Source: Acidobacteriota bacterium (GTDB taxonomy: Bacteria > Acidobacteriota > Thermoanaerobaculia > Multivoradales > Multivoraceae). Taken from it: a stretch of DNA of 64,000 nucleotides. This document shows, one piece after another, positions 15,971 through 23,208 of the stretch (position 1 is the stretch's first letter; each line of letters begins with the position of its first letter). The DNA lies in contig QQVD01000034.1 in assembly GCA_003388555.1 (NCBI GenBank), positions 1-64,000 of the forward strand. The letters run 5' to 3'. The notes beneath the pieces were generated by a model. It saw only the letters and a list, made by a program, of their open reading frames with translations. It searched no databases and had not been told where the DNA came from. The translations under genes and the position numbers were made by a program.

Positions 15971-17377
15971 ATGATCAAGCGAACCGCGACCGCCAGCCTG
16001 TCGATGCTGGCCCTGACGCTGAGCCCGGTCTGGGCCGCGGCCAACAACGCCGACGCGAAGGGGGGTACTCCGACCTTCCACCGCGACGTGCTGCCAGTGC
16101 TGCAGCAGAACTGCCAGGTCTGTCACCGCCCCGGCGGCGCCAACCTGGGCGGCATGGTCGCCCCGATGTCCTTCACCTCCTACGACGAGGTGCGGCCGTG
16201 GGCCAAGTCGATCGCCCGCCAGGTCGACGCCCGCCTGATGCCGCCGTGGCACGCCTCGCCCGACCAGCACGGCATCTTCGCCAACGAGCGCACGCTGAGC
16301 GACGAGGAGGTCGCACTGCTGGTCTCCTGGGCCAAGGCAGGCGCCCCGGCCGGCGATGCGGCGGACGCGCCGCCGCCGCGCGAATGGCCGAGCCACGACG
16401 GTTGGTCGATCGGCACTCCGGATCTCGTCATCGACATGGGCGAGCGCTACTTCGTCGAGGACGACGTGGAGGACCAGTACATCACCTTCACCACCTCGAT
16501 CACCAAGGAGATGCTGCCCGAGCCGCGCTGGCTCAAGGCGGTCGAGTTCCGGCCCGGCTCGCCGGTCGTGCATCACATCATCGCGCGCCCGCTCGGCGGC
16601 ATCGCGCCGGGCAACGATCCCACCGTCTACAACGACGGCTTCGGCACGCTGATCGAGCCGGGGATGGAGGTCAGCTGGCAGATGCACTACCACAAGGAGC
16701 CCGGCCCCGGCACCGGCACCTGGGACTTCTCGCAGGCTGCCCTGCGCTTCTACCCGCCGGGCTACACCCCCGAGCACGTGGTGATGAACGACGGCCTCGG
16801 CCGGTTCGACTTCAAGATCCCGCCGGGAGACCCCCACTACACGTCGACTACCAGCACCACCTTCGAGCGCGACACCCTGCTGCTCGGCTACACGCCGCAC
16901 ATGCACCTGCGCGGCAAGTCGGCCCGCTACGTCGCGAAGTATCCCGACGGCAGCGAGGAGGTGCTGCTCGAGGTGCCGCGCTACGACTTCAACTGGCAGA
17001 CCCACTACGAGTATCCGGCGCCGGGGAAGAAGATCCCGGCCGGAACCACTCTCGAGCTCACCATGGGTTGGGACAACTCGCCGGAGAATCCCAACAACCC
17101 GGACCCGACCGCCGAGGTCACCTACGGCCGGCCGACCACCGCCGAGATGATGTTCGGCTTCGTCAGCTACGCCGACGCCGAGCCGGGCTACCAGCCGTCG
17201 CCCGATCAGATGGGAGTCAACGGGCGTCGTCGCGGCGGTCGCGAGCAGATCGATCCGGAAGAGATGAAGCAGATGCTCAAGGAGCGCTTCGGGCTCGACT
17301 GGGACACGATGAGCGAAGAGGAGCGCGAGGAGGTGCTGCAGCGCCTGCGCGGGCGGCGCGGCGCGGCGGGCGGCTGA
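15971..17377 (+). CDS. Cytochrome c domain fused to copper type II (PHM/DBH-like) monooxygenase
   Basis: 468 aa. After a Sec signal (about 1-24) comes a heme c site CQVCH (Cys 48, Cys 51, His 52) in a domain that runs to about residue 120 (LMPPWHASPDQHG). The rest is a copper type II ascorbate-dependent monooxygenase fold. Expected copper ligands are visible: His 201-His 202 (VVHHII), His 239/241 (MHYHKEP), His 310 and His 312 (TPHMHLRG), and Met 393/394 (TAEMMFGF). In eukaryotic PHM/DBH, paired copper sites hydroxylate a C-H bond; here the attached heme could feed the electrons. The substrate is unknown. The C-terminal tail is highly charged. GGAGG precedes the ATG. It stands first in the 16-22 kb redox island. 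Confidence 0.85.
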   Translation: MIKRTATASLSMLALTLSPVWAAANNADAKGGTPTFHRDVLPVLQQNCQVCHRPGGANLGGMVAPMSFTSYDEVRPWAKSIARQVDARLMPPWHASPDQHGIFANERTLSDEEVALLVSWAKAGAPAGDAADAPPPREWPSHDGWSIGTPDLVIDMGERYFVEDDVEDQYITFTTSITKEMLPEPRWLKAVEFRPGSPVVHHIIARPLGGIAPGNDPTVYNDGFGTLIEPGMEVSWQMHYHKEPGPGTGTWDFSQAALRFYPPGYTPEHVVMNDGLGRFDFKIPPGDPHYTSTTSTTFERDTLLLGYTPHMHLRGKSARYVAKYPDGSEEVLLEVPRYDFNWQTHYEYPAPGKKIPAGTTLELTMGWDNSPENPNNPDPTAEVTYGRPTTAEMMFGFVSYADAEPGYQPSPDQMGVNGRRRGGREQIDPEEMKQMLKERFGLDWDTMSEEEREEVLQRLRGRRGAAGG

Positions 17378-17459
17378 GGCCGCGGCGCTAGGCGAGAGGC
17401 GCGCCCGGCGTGGCCCGTGCGTCGCCTCGCGCTCTTGCCTCACCGCCCGGAGGACCGCC

Positions 17460-17972
17460 TCAGGGCAGGCCCTCCGGCCAGTACTGCTCGTGGCAGCCAC
17501 GACAGGCGAAGTAGACCCGCTCGCCGACGTCGAAGACCGCGTCGGGGTCGCGCGACTCGGCGGCCCGCATCGCCTCCTCGCCGGCGTCGGTCAGCTCGCG
17601 CGACCAGTCCAGCCAGGCGCCCTCGTCGCGGGCGCGGCGCCCCACCAGCAGCAGGTTGCCGGACTCGGCGAGCACCACCGCGGCGTTGCGCACCGCGACC
17701 CACTCCTCGTCGCTCTGCGGACGGATCTGCTCGACCCCCTCGGCGGTGACGATCTCGCCGACCGCCGCCCAGTAGAGGTCGGCGGCGGGCTCGAGCACCG
17801 TGGTCATCAGCGCCTTCTCGCCGACCACGGCGCGCATCGGGCTCTCGACGGCCGGCTCGGCGCAGGCCGCCAGAGCGAGCATCGTCGTCACCACGAACGG
17901 GACGATGAGGAGGAACGAGGCGTGCGACTCGTTCGCACGGCGCGGCGCGGTCTCGGGATCTCGGAGAGTCAT
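17460..17972 (-). CDS. Cytochrome c'-like lipoprotein
   Basis: 170 aa. A hydrophobic segment ends in a probable lipobox (ALAAC, Cys about 36). The rest is helical, with a single heme site CRGCHEQYWPEG near the C-terminus. A C-terminal CxxCH after a four-helix region is the cytochrome c' layout, and a relative lies at 20432-20941. Cytochromes c' bind NO or act in periplasmic electron transfer; the exact role is unknown. The start is ATG 17972, placing a short charged N-region before the membrane segment. It lies 67 bases downstream of the DUF4399 gene on the same strand, probably one transcript, and is convergent with the monooxygenase fusion. Confidence 0.75.
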   Translation of the reverse strand: MTLRDPETAPRRANESHASFLLIVPFVVTTMLALAACAEPAVESPMRAVVGEKALMTTVLEPAADLYWAAVGEIVTAEGVEQIRPQSDEEWVAVRNAAVVLAESGNLLLVGRRARDEGAWLDWSRELTDAGEEAMRAAESRDPDAVFDVGERVYFACRGCHEQYWPEGLP

Positions 17973-18039
17973 GATGCGTTCTCGGGAGGTTCTCGCTCGA
18001 CGGCAGCCGGCTTCTCCGGCGTGCGTGGAGCGCATGGGA

Positions 18040-18588
18040 TCACGACTCGTCGGCCCCCGCCACCGCCTGGACGCGGATCGAGGTGCACAGACCCGGATCG
18101 GCGAGGGTCCGGTGCTCGGCGTCGCCCGCCTGCAGGACCAGGGTGTGAGGGCCCGGCGTCAGCTGCAGCTCGATGGTGCTCGAGCCGTCGCTGAAGTGGA
18201 TCCAGGGAGCCGCGGTGGGGATCAGCGTGTCGGGTGGCAGGCACTCGGCGTCGATGCCGAGATGGAAGTGACCCGCTCCGGGGTGCACGAAACCGTCGCC
18301 GACCTCTTCGATGTCGAAGTTGCGGCTGCCGAACTCGAGCTCCACGAGTCCCTCGACCACGTCGCCGTCCTCGAGCCCGACGAAGAAGACCCGTGGCGCG
18401 TCGGGCGGTAAACCGTCGTCGGGCGATCCGACCTCGCGCAGGGCGTCGCAGCCGAGGAGGCTGGTGAGCACGGCGCCGGAGACGACTGTCAGAACGGCTG
18501 TCGGGACCCCTCGCCGCCGCGTCCCGCGCCCGGGGGCGGACGGCGACGCCGAAACAACCGATCCCGTGACTCGTCCTAGGTCTGCCAT
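18040..18588 (-). CDS. DUF4399 domain lipoprotein
   Basis: 182 aa. It has an Arg-rich start, a hydrophobic segment ending LTSLLGC (lipobox Cys about 47), then a DUF4399-type beta domain with VFFVGLEDGDVVEG, FGSRNFDIEEVG and the characteristic GAGHFHLGID, later FSDGSSTIELQLTPGPHTL. The HFHLxID segment is the family hallmark and may bind a metal; function is unknown. The start at ATG 18588 faces the divergent gene at 18748 across 159 bases. It is probably co-transcribed with the cytochrome c'-like gene below it. Confidence 0.8.
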   Translation of the reverse strand: MADLGRVTGSVVSASPSAPGRGTRRRGVPTAVLTVVSGAVLTSLLGCDALREVGSPDDGLPPDAPRVFFVGLEDGDVVEGLVELEFGSRNFDIEEVGDGFVHPGAGHFHLGIDAECLPPDTLIPTAAPWIHFSDGSSTIELQLTPGPHTLVLQAGDAEHRTLADPGLCTSIRVQAVAGADES

Positions 18589-18747
18589 CGCCGCCGAACG
18601 CTAGCAGGGTCAGGCCGAGGGGAAACGCGTTCCCTGGAGCCTCCCTCACCCGGCGGCTTCCGCCTCGGCTTGACCCACCGAAGGGATCGGTGGGAGACTC
18701 GATCCCCCTTTCGTTCCCATCGAAATCGTCTGCAGGAGATTCGGCCC

Positions 18748-19653
18748 ATGAAGCTGAATGAGATCCGTCCCCGTCTCGTCGTAGGGCTCTCGCTCGTCGC
18801 CGTGCTCGTCCTGTTCGCCCCGGGCTGGGCGCAGGAGGCGAGCACGTCGGGCATGCCCGATCTGCCCGGCGAGATCCCCCGGCTGGCCAACGGCAAGCCC
18901 GACCTGAACGGGATCTGGCAGGTGATCAACACCGCCAACTACGACCTCGAACCGCACATGGCTCGGCACGCGATGCAGACGATCGAGGGGCCGCACGGAC
19001 CGCTGCCGGCGCCCGAGGTGCTGGCCCTCGGCGCGGTCGGCGCCGTGCCCGGCGGCATGGGCGTGGTGGTCGGCGGCAAGATCCCCTACAAGCCCGAGGC
19101 GCTCGAGGAGAAGAAGGAGAACCAGGCGAACTGGATGGACCGCGACCCCGAGGTCAAGTGCTACCTGCCGGGGGTGCCGCGCGCCACCTACATGCCCTTC
19201 CCGTTCCAGATCTTCCAGAACGAGAACGCCTTCGTCATCTCCTACGAGTACGCCGGCGCGGTGCGGGAGATCTACCTCGAGGATCCGGGACCGGCGCCGA
19301 TCGACACCTGGATGGGCTGGTCCTACGGCAAGTGGGACGGCGACACGCTGGTCGTCGAGGTCACCGGTCAGCACGACCAGAGCTGGTTCGATCGCTCCGG
19401 CAACCATCACAGCGAGCAGCTCAAGGTCACCGAGCGCTACACCCCGAAGGGACCGAACCACATCTGGTACGAGGCCACGATCGAGGATCCGGCGACATTC
19501 ACCGAGCCGTGGAAGATCCAGATGCCGATCTACCGGCGCCTCGAGCCCGACGCGCGGCTGATGGACTTCCGCTGCGTCGAGTTCGTCGAGGAGCTGATGT
19601 ACGGCGAGTGGCGGCGCAACCCGCTGCCGCGCCTGAAGCCGCAGAGCGAGTGA
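18748..19653 (+). CDS. Secreted protein of unknown function with DLNGIW motif
   Basis: 301 aa. A clear signal peptide (LVAVLVLFAPGWAQ, cleavage near 29) is followed by the segment LANGKPDLNGIWQV, which I recognise from a group of exported, unnamed proteins common in Acidobacteriota and some Proteobacteria. The remainder is beta-rich with conserved aromatic and charged patches (VKCYLPGVPRATYMPFPFQI, GWSYGKWDGDTLVVE, RYTPKGPNHIWYEATIEDP), resembling a beta-propeller or lipocalin-like sheet. No catalytic motif is obvious. CAGGAG lies nine bases before ATG 18748. It is followed after 156 bases by the DUF6152 gene; the two are often seen together. Confidence 0.75.
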   Translation: MKLNEIRPRLVVGLSLVAVLVLFAPGWAQEASTSGMPDLPGEIPRLANGKPDLNGIWQVINTANYDLEPHMARHAMQTIEGPHGPLPAPEVLALGAVGAVPGGMGVVVGGKIPYKPEALEEKKENQANWMDRDPEVKCYLPGVPRATYMPFPFQIFQNENAFVISYEYAGAVREIYLEDPGPAPIDTWMGWSYGKWDGDTLVVEVTGQHDQSWFDRSGNHHSEQLKVTERYTPKGPNHIWYEATIEDPATFTEPWKIQMPIYRRLEPDARLMDFRCVEFVEELMYGEWRRNPLPRLKPQSE

Positions 19654-19809
19654 GGCGCGGATCCCGCGCCAAGACCGTACCCCGCCTTGCCCCTGGTAGG
19701 ATCGAGTCGTTGTCGAGGTCGATCCGGCGCGACAGCCTGGCTCCCGGGTGACCCCGAGGCCTGAGGGGGAGAGGCAGCAAACCCAATCCGAATCCCGAAA
19801 GAGAAAGAG

Positions 19810-20265
19810 ATGCAGATGAAGCGAAACACGATCCTCCTCGCCGCCGCGGCGCTGCTGGTCGTGGCGCTCGCCGTGGCGACCATGCCGGCGGTGGCGCACC
19901 ACGCCTTCGGCGCCGAGTTCGATCCCAACCGTCCGCTGCTGCTCAAGGGCCCCGTGATCAAGGTGGAGTGGGTGAATCCACACACCTGGATCCACATGGA
20001 GGTCGAGTACGAGGACGGCACCAAGCAGGTCTGGATGGTCGAGGGCGGCACGCCGAACACGCTGCTGCGCCGCGGCCTGACCAGGGACTCGCTGGCTCCC
20101 GGCACCTACATCGTCGTCGATGGCTACCAGTCGAAGGACCGCTCGGCGCGCGCCAACGGCCGCGACGTGACCTTCGAGGACGGCACCAAGGTGTTCATGG
20201 GCTCCTCCGGCACCGGCGCTCCGAAGGACGGTCGCGACCCGACCGAGCCGCCGAACCGCCGCTGA
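19810..20265 (+). CDS. DUF6152 family secreted protein
   Basis: 151 aa. The signal peptide ends about ATMPAVAHHAFG, leaving a mature N-terminus that begins with His-His. The body shows the DUF6152 pattern: EFDPNRPLLLKGPVIKVEW, then NPHTWIHMEVEYEDG, then WMVEGGTPNTLLRRGLTRD and GTYIVVDGYQSKD, an OB-like small beta domain. The family's function is not established. The free N-terminal His pair and the NPHTWIH segment could bind copper, which would fit the copper enzyme nearby; that is inference. AAGAG precedes ATG 19810; a second ATG two codons later (19816) is also possible. Confidence 0.85.
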   Translation: MQMKRNTILLAAAALLVVALAVATMPAVAHHAFGAEFDPNRPLLLKGPVIKVEWVNPHTWIHMEVEYEDGTKQVWMVEGGTPNTLLRRGLTRDSLAPGTYIVVDGYQSKDRSARANGRDVTFEDGTKVFMGSSGTGAPKDGRDPTEPPNRR

Positions 20266-20302
20266 GCCTCCTCCGGCGTGTGGACGCCGGGCTCTCGATC
20301 CG

Positions 20303-20333
20303 AGGCCTCCTTCCCGCTGAGGGGAGGAGGCCT
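20303..20333 (+). terminator. Hairpin terminator after the DUF6152 gene
   Basis: A 13-pair stem (AGGCCTCCTTCCC with GGGGAGGAGGCCT, one G-T pair) with a five-base loop, followed by GTTTCGTTCT, 38 bases past the stop. The T tract is weak, but stem and position fit. Confidence 0.7.
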
Positions 20334-20431
20334 GTTTCGTTCTGGGGCCGTTCTCGGAGCGGTCGCCGAGCTGCTGGATCACGCCGGCGAGGCGAGGGCT
20401 CGTGGTTCGGCGCCTGGGGGACGAGCGCCGC

Positions 20432-20941
20432 TCAGTACGAGACCGCGTAGTCGTCGTGGCAGGTCACACAGGTCTGGTAGAGCGGCTCGTTGAGCTCGAG
20501 CAGGGCGTCGAGGTCGCGGGCCTTCGCCGCCTCGAAGCCGGTCTTCGCGGCCTCGATCATCAGCCGGGTGTCGGCGACCCACACGTCGTCGTCCAGCGCC
20601 CACTCCTCGTCGAGCAGCGATCTCGAGATCTCGGCCAGGGTCAGCGCCTGGCCCTGTAGCTCGAGCCATCCAGCCTCGTCCTCGGGCGGCCGCGAGGGGG
20701 CGTAGAGCAGCGCGTTGGACGTCGGCAGGATGACCAGGCTCATCAGCTCGGCCAGGGTGCCGACCGGTGCGTCGGTGGGCTCTGCCTCCTCGTCGACCTC
20801 GGCCGATCCCGAGCTGGTCTCGACGGCGGGCGCGCCGCCCAGCAGAGCGTTCGAGAAGCCGCCGACGATCAGGGCGGAGGCGAACAAGACGCAACAGACC
20901 GAGCCGCGGATCCGTCCCACCACGACGTCACGGGTGCGCAC
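20432..20941 (-). CDS. Cytochrome c'-like secreted protein
   Basis: 169 aa. N-terminal membrane-type signal (VCCVLFASALIVGGFS), an acidic linker, a helical body (LAELMSLVILPTSNALLYA, TRLMIEAAKTGFEAAKARD), and one heme site CVTCHDDYAVSY at the extreme C-terminus. The layout matches the lipoprotein at 17460-17972 and cytochrome c' in general. The start is uncertain: GTG 20941 has GGGAGG seven bases ahead on the minus strand and is preferred, and GTG 20959 is also in frame. It is divergent from the DUF6644 pair across 120 bases, so the genes may be co-regulated. Confidence 0.7.
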   Translation of the reverse strand: MRTRDVVVGRIRGSVCCVLFASALIVGGFSNALLGGAPAVETSSGSAEVDEEAEPTDAPVGTLAELMSLVILPTSNALLYAPSRPPEDEAGWLELQGQALTLAEISRSLLDEEWALDDDVWVADTRLMIEAAKTGFEAAKARDLDALLELNEPLYQTCVTCHDDYAVSY

Positions 20942-21061
20942 GCTCACACCTCCCGGCACGATCCGGCGTCACCGGAGCCTCTGGCGGGCGGCCGCCCCGG
21001 CGCCGCGTACCGACGGATCGTTTTGGCCAATGTCGACGAATCGGGGATACTCACCGCCACC

Positions 21062-21862
21062 ATGCTAAGGGAATTCGCGCACTGGCTCGACTCGACCGCC
21101 TGGAGCACGTCGATCCACGAGTCGCTCTACGCCTACCCGCTGATCGAATCGACCCACGTCTGGGGTCTGGCCGTCTTCGTCGGCTTCGCGATCCTGCTCG
21201 ATCTGCGACTGCTCGGGGTCGCCTTCACATCGATCCCGGTCTCCGATCTGGCGCGTCGTCTGCTGCCGTGGACGATCGCGGGCTTCGTGGTGATGGTGGT
21301 CTCCGGCGTGCTGCTCTTCTACGCGATCCCGGTCCGCACCTTCCACAGCGTCTGGTTCCGCGGCAAGGTGATCATGTTGATCCTCGCCGGCATCAACGTG
21401 TTCGTCTTCCACAGCGGCATCTGGCGCACGGTGAAGAGCTGGGATCTGGCGCCGAAGCCGCCCTTCAAGGCCCGATTCGCGGGCGCGGCTTCCCTGGTGC
21501 TGTGGTCGCTGATCATCATCTTCGGTCGCATGATCGCCTACAACTGGTTCGACTGCGATCGCCAGCCCCAGTCGGCGTTCATCAACTGGGCCGCCGGATG
21601 CGTCATCGAGAACGGTCAGGAGATCCAGGAGGTACTGCCGCCGGGCGGCATCGTCGAGCCGCCGAGCTACGGCGACTCGCCGCAGGTGGTCGACCCGCCG
21701 GTCTACGACGACTCGCCGCGGGTGGTCGAGCCACCGGTCTACGACGACTCGCCGCGGATCGTCGAGCCGCCGGTGTACGAGGACTCTCCGCCGCTCCCCG
21801 AAGAGGGATCCGATGGTGACGGCGGGCCCGGCGCCGATCCTGGAGAGGGCAACGAACCGTGA
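21062..21862 (+). CDS. DUF6644 membrane protein with C-terminal 12-residue repeats
   Basis: 266 aa. Residues 1-180 are a DUF6644-type membrane domain with about five hydrophobic segments and conserved polar residues (IESTHVWGLAVFVGF, LDLRLLG, VWFRGKVIMLILAG, FHSGIW). The several intramembrane His suggest heme or quinone contact, but no role is proven. The C-terminal tail (about 195-244) has four 12-residue repeats of the form VVEPPVYDDSPR, and then an acidic end, probably in the periplasm. ATG 21062 is chosen over an upstream in-frame ATG at 21023 because it begins just before the conserved N-terminus. The stop overlaps the next gene's GTG. Confidence 0.8.
   Translation: MLREFAHWLDSTAWSTSIHESLYAYPLIESTHVWGLAVFVGFAILLDLRLLGVAFTSIPVSDLARRLLPWTIAGFVVMVVSGVLLFYAIPVRTFHSVWFRGKVIMLILAGINVFVFHSGIWRTVKSWDLAPKPPFKARFAGAASLVLWSLIIIFGRMIAYNWFDCDRQPQSAFINWAAGCVIENGQEIQEVLPPGGIVEPPSYGDSPQVVDPPVYDDSPRVVEPPVYDDSPRIVEPPVYEDSPPLPEEGSDGDGGPGADPGEGNEP
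21650..21793 (+). repeat. 36-base tandem repeat inside the DUF6644 gene
   Basis: Four in-frame units of 36 bases encode VEPPxYxDSPx repeats in the C-terminal tail. The two central copies are nearly identical at base level, and the outer ones have diverged. Confidence 0.85.
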
Positions 21863-22356
21863 TCACCCTGGCCCGCAACGTCCTCCCTCTGTCGCTGTTC
21901 CAGGCCATCGAGGCGACCTGGCTCGCCGAGCTGATCCAGCAGTCGCACTGGATCTTCCCGGTGGTCATGTCGTTGCATCTGGTCGCCTTCGCCGCTCTCG
22001 GCGGAGCGATCCTGGTGGTCGACCTGCGGCTGCTCGGGCTGGTGTTCCGCCCTCAGCCGGTGCAGTCACTGGCGCGCAGTGTGCGTTGGCTGCTGCACGG
22101 CAGCGTCGCGGCGATGTTCGTCACCGGTCTCCTGCTGTTCGTCTCGGAAGCGATCAAGTGCTATTACAACGATCCCTTCTGGATCAAGATGTACTGTCTC
22201 GCCGGGGGCCTGATCGTGACCTACACCGTGAGGCGTAAGATCGTGGCGATGGACCCGGCGCGGGTGGGTGTCTGGGGCAAGCTCGTGGGCCTGACGAACA
22301 TTGCGCTGTGGTCCGGTGTGGCCTGGGGCGGACGCTGGATCGGCTTCTGGGGCTGA
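21859..22356 (+). CDS. DUF6644 membrane protein
   Basis: 165 aa paralogue of the preceding membrane domain without the repeat tail. It has IQQSHWIFPVVMSLHLVAFAALGG, VVDLRLLGLVF, a cytoplasmic VRWLLHG, a third segment AMFVTGLLLFVSEAIKCYYNDPFWIKM, and a closing GVAWGGRWIGFWG. Conserved His and Arg within or beside the helices repeat the pattern of its neighbour, so the two may form a heterodimer. The GTG start at 21859 overlaps the upstream TGA by GTGA, showing translational coupling. Confidence 0.8.
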   Translation: MITLARNVLPLSLFQAIEATWLAELIQQSHWIFPVVMSLHLVAFAALGGAILVVDLRLLGLVFRPQPVQSLARSVRWLLHGSVAAMFVTGLLLFVSEAIKCYYNDPFWIKMYCLAGGLIVTYTVRRKIVAMDPARVGVWGKLVGLTNIALWSGVAWGGRWIGFWG

Positions 22357-22466
22357 CGCCGAAGACGTCACCGGGTACGGTGGGCCGCGATGCCACTCGG
22401 GAGCCCGGGAACCCTCGGGGTCTATGGGAAGAAGCGGCCGAGGATGACGGGTTTGGCTCTGCGACG

Positions 22467-22874
22467 ATGAGAATGCGACGACACCCACGGCCGAGCGAGA
22501 CGACCGCGAGACGCACCGCCGCCGCGGTGCTCGTGGTGTTGACGGCTCTGGCGTCCCTGGCTCCGGTCGCGCTGCACGAGCACACCCTCGCGCCGCAGAC
22601 GCTCGGCACCGACGTGGCGTGCGTCGCGACCCACGACGAGGGGCGTGAGGGTTCCGGGCCGATTGCCGCGCGCTTCGCCGCCGGCGAGGAGCGCCACGGA
22701 CACGACTGCGTCGCCTGCCACCTGAATCGCGTGCGCACGCTGCTGCGCTCGCCGATCGCTCCGATCGCGTCCCTGCGGCCCGTGGCGGCCACCTCCGTGG
22801 CGCTCGCCGACGCTGTCCTGGCGGGCGAGCACGCAGCGGTCGAAGCTCGCGGTCCCCCCGTCCGCACGGCTTGA
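22467..22874 (+). CDS. Small exported protein with CxxCH motif, ahead of a metal receptor
   Basis: 135 aa. One N-terminal hydrophobic segment (AAAVLVVLTALASLAPVAL) is followed by HEHT, a Cys, and then GHDCVACHLNRVR with a CxxCH. This resembles the small DUF2946-like or Cys/His-rich proteins that often precede TonB receptor genes for metals. Binding of a metal rather than heme seems likelier because the CxxCH is flanked by more His, but heme attachment cannot be excluded. The ATG at 22467 is chosen because the extension to 22308 overlaps the DUF6644 gene. The receptor gene follows after 334 bases. Confidence 0.55.
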   Translation: MRMRRHPRPSETTARRTAAAVLVVLTALASLAPVALHEHTLAPQTLGTDVACVATHDEGREGSGPIAARFAAGEERHGHDCVACHLNRVRTLLRSPIAPIASLRPVAATSVALADAVLAGEHAAVEARGPPVRTA

Positions 22875-23208
22875 TGCGTCTCGGCGCCACCGGCCGGCGG
22901 CGCCGTAGCGAACATCGAACGACATCCCCTCCGTCTTCCTGACGTCCCTTGGTCGGGCGGCGAGACCTCGCTGGCGCGGCCCTGGGTGGCGCCAGTCGAG
23001 TGTCGACGCACTGGCGACGTGGAGAGCGCCGGCCGCCGCCGAGGAGCGCGGCGGCCGCGACTCCGCGGCTGGACTTCGTGGCCTGTCCCTCAGGTGCGAA
23101 GACGGAGCGAGACCGTGCCCTGCAGAGAGGCACTGCGGTGACGCCGGAGGGCGCCGCCGCGTGCAGCTTCCAAGTTCTGTTTCCGATCGAAGAAATGAGC
23201 CCCTAGAC
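22875..23208 (+). other. Intergenic leader of the first TonB receptor gene, 334 bases
   Basis: No gene or known RNA is recognised. The last 50 bases before ATG 23209 are lower in GC and end in CCTAGACATG, with TAGACA next to the start codon. No Zur- or Fur-like palindrome was found. Confidence 0.45.

Noticed and set aside
22308-22466. Upstream extension of the small CxxCH protein
   Set aside because: It overlaps the DUF6644 gene in another frame and would put the hydrophobic signal in the middle of the protein.
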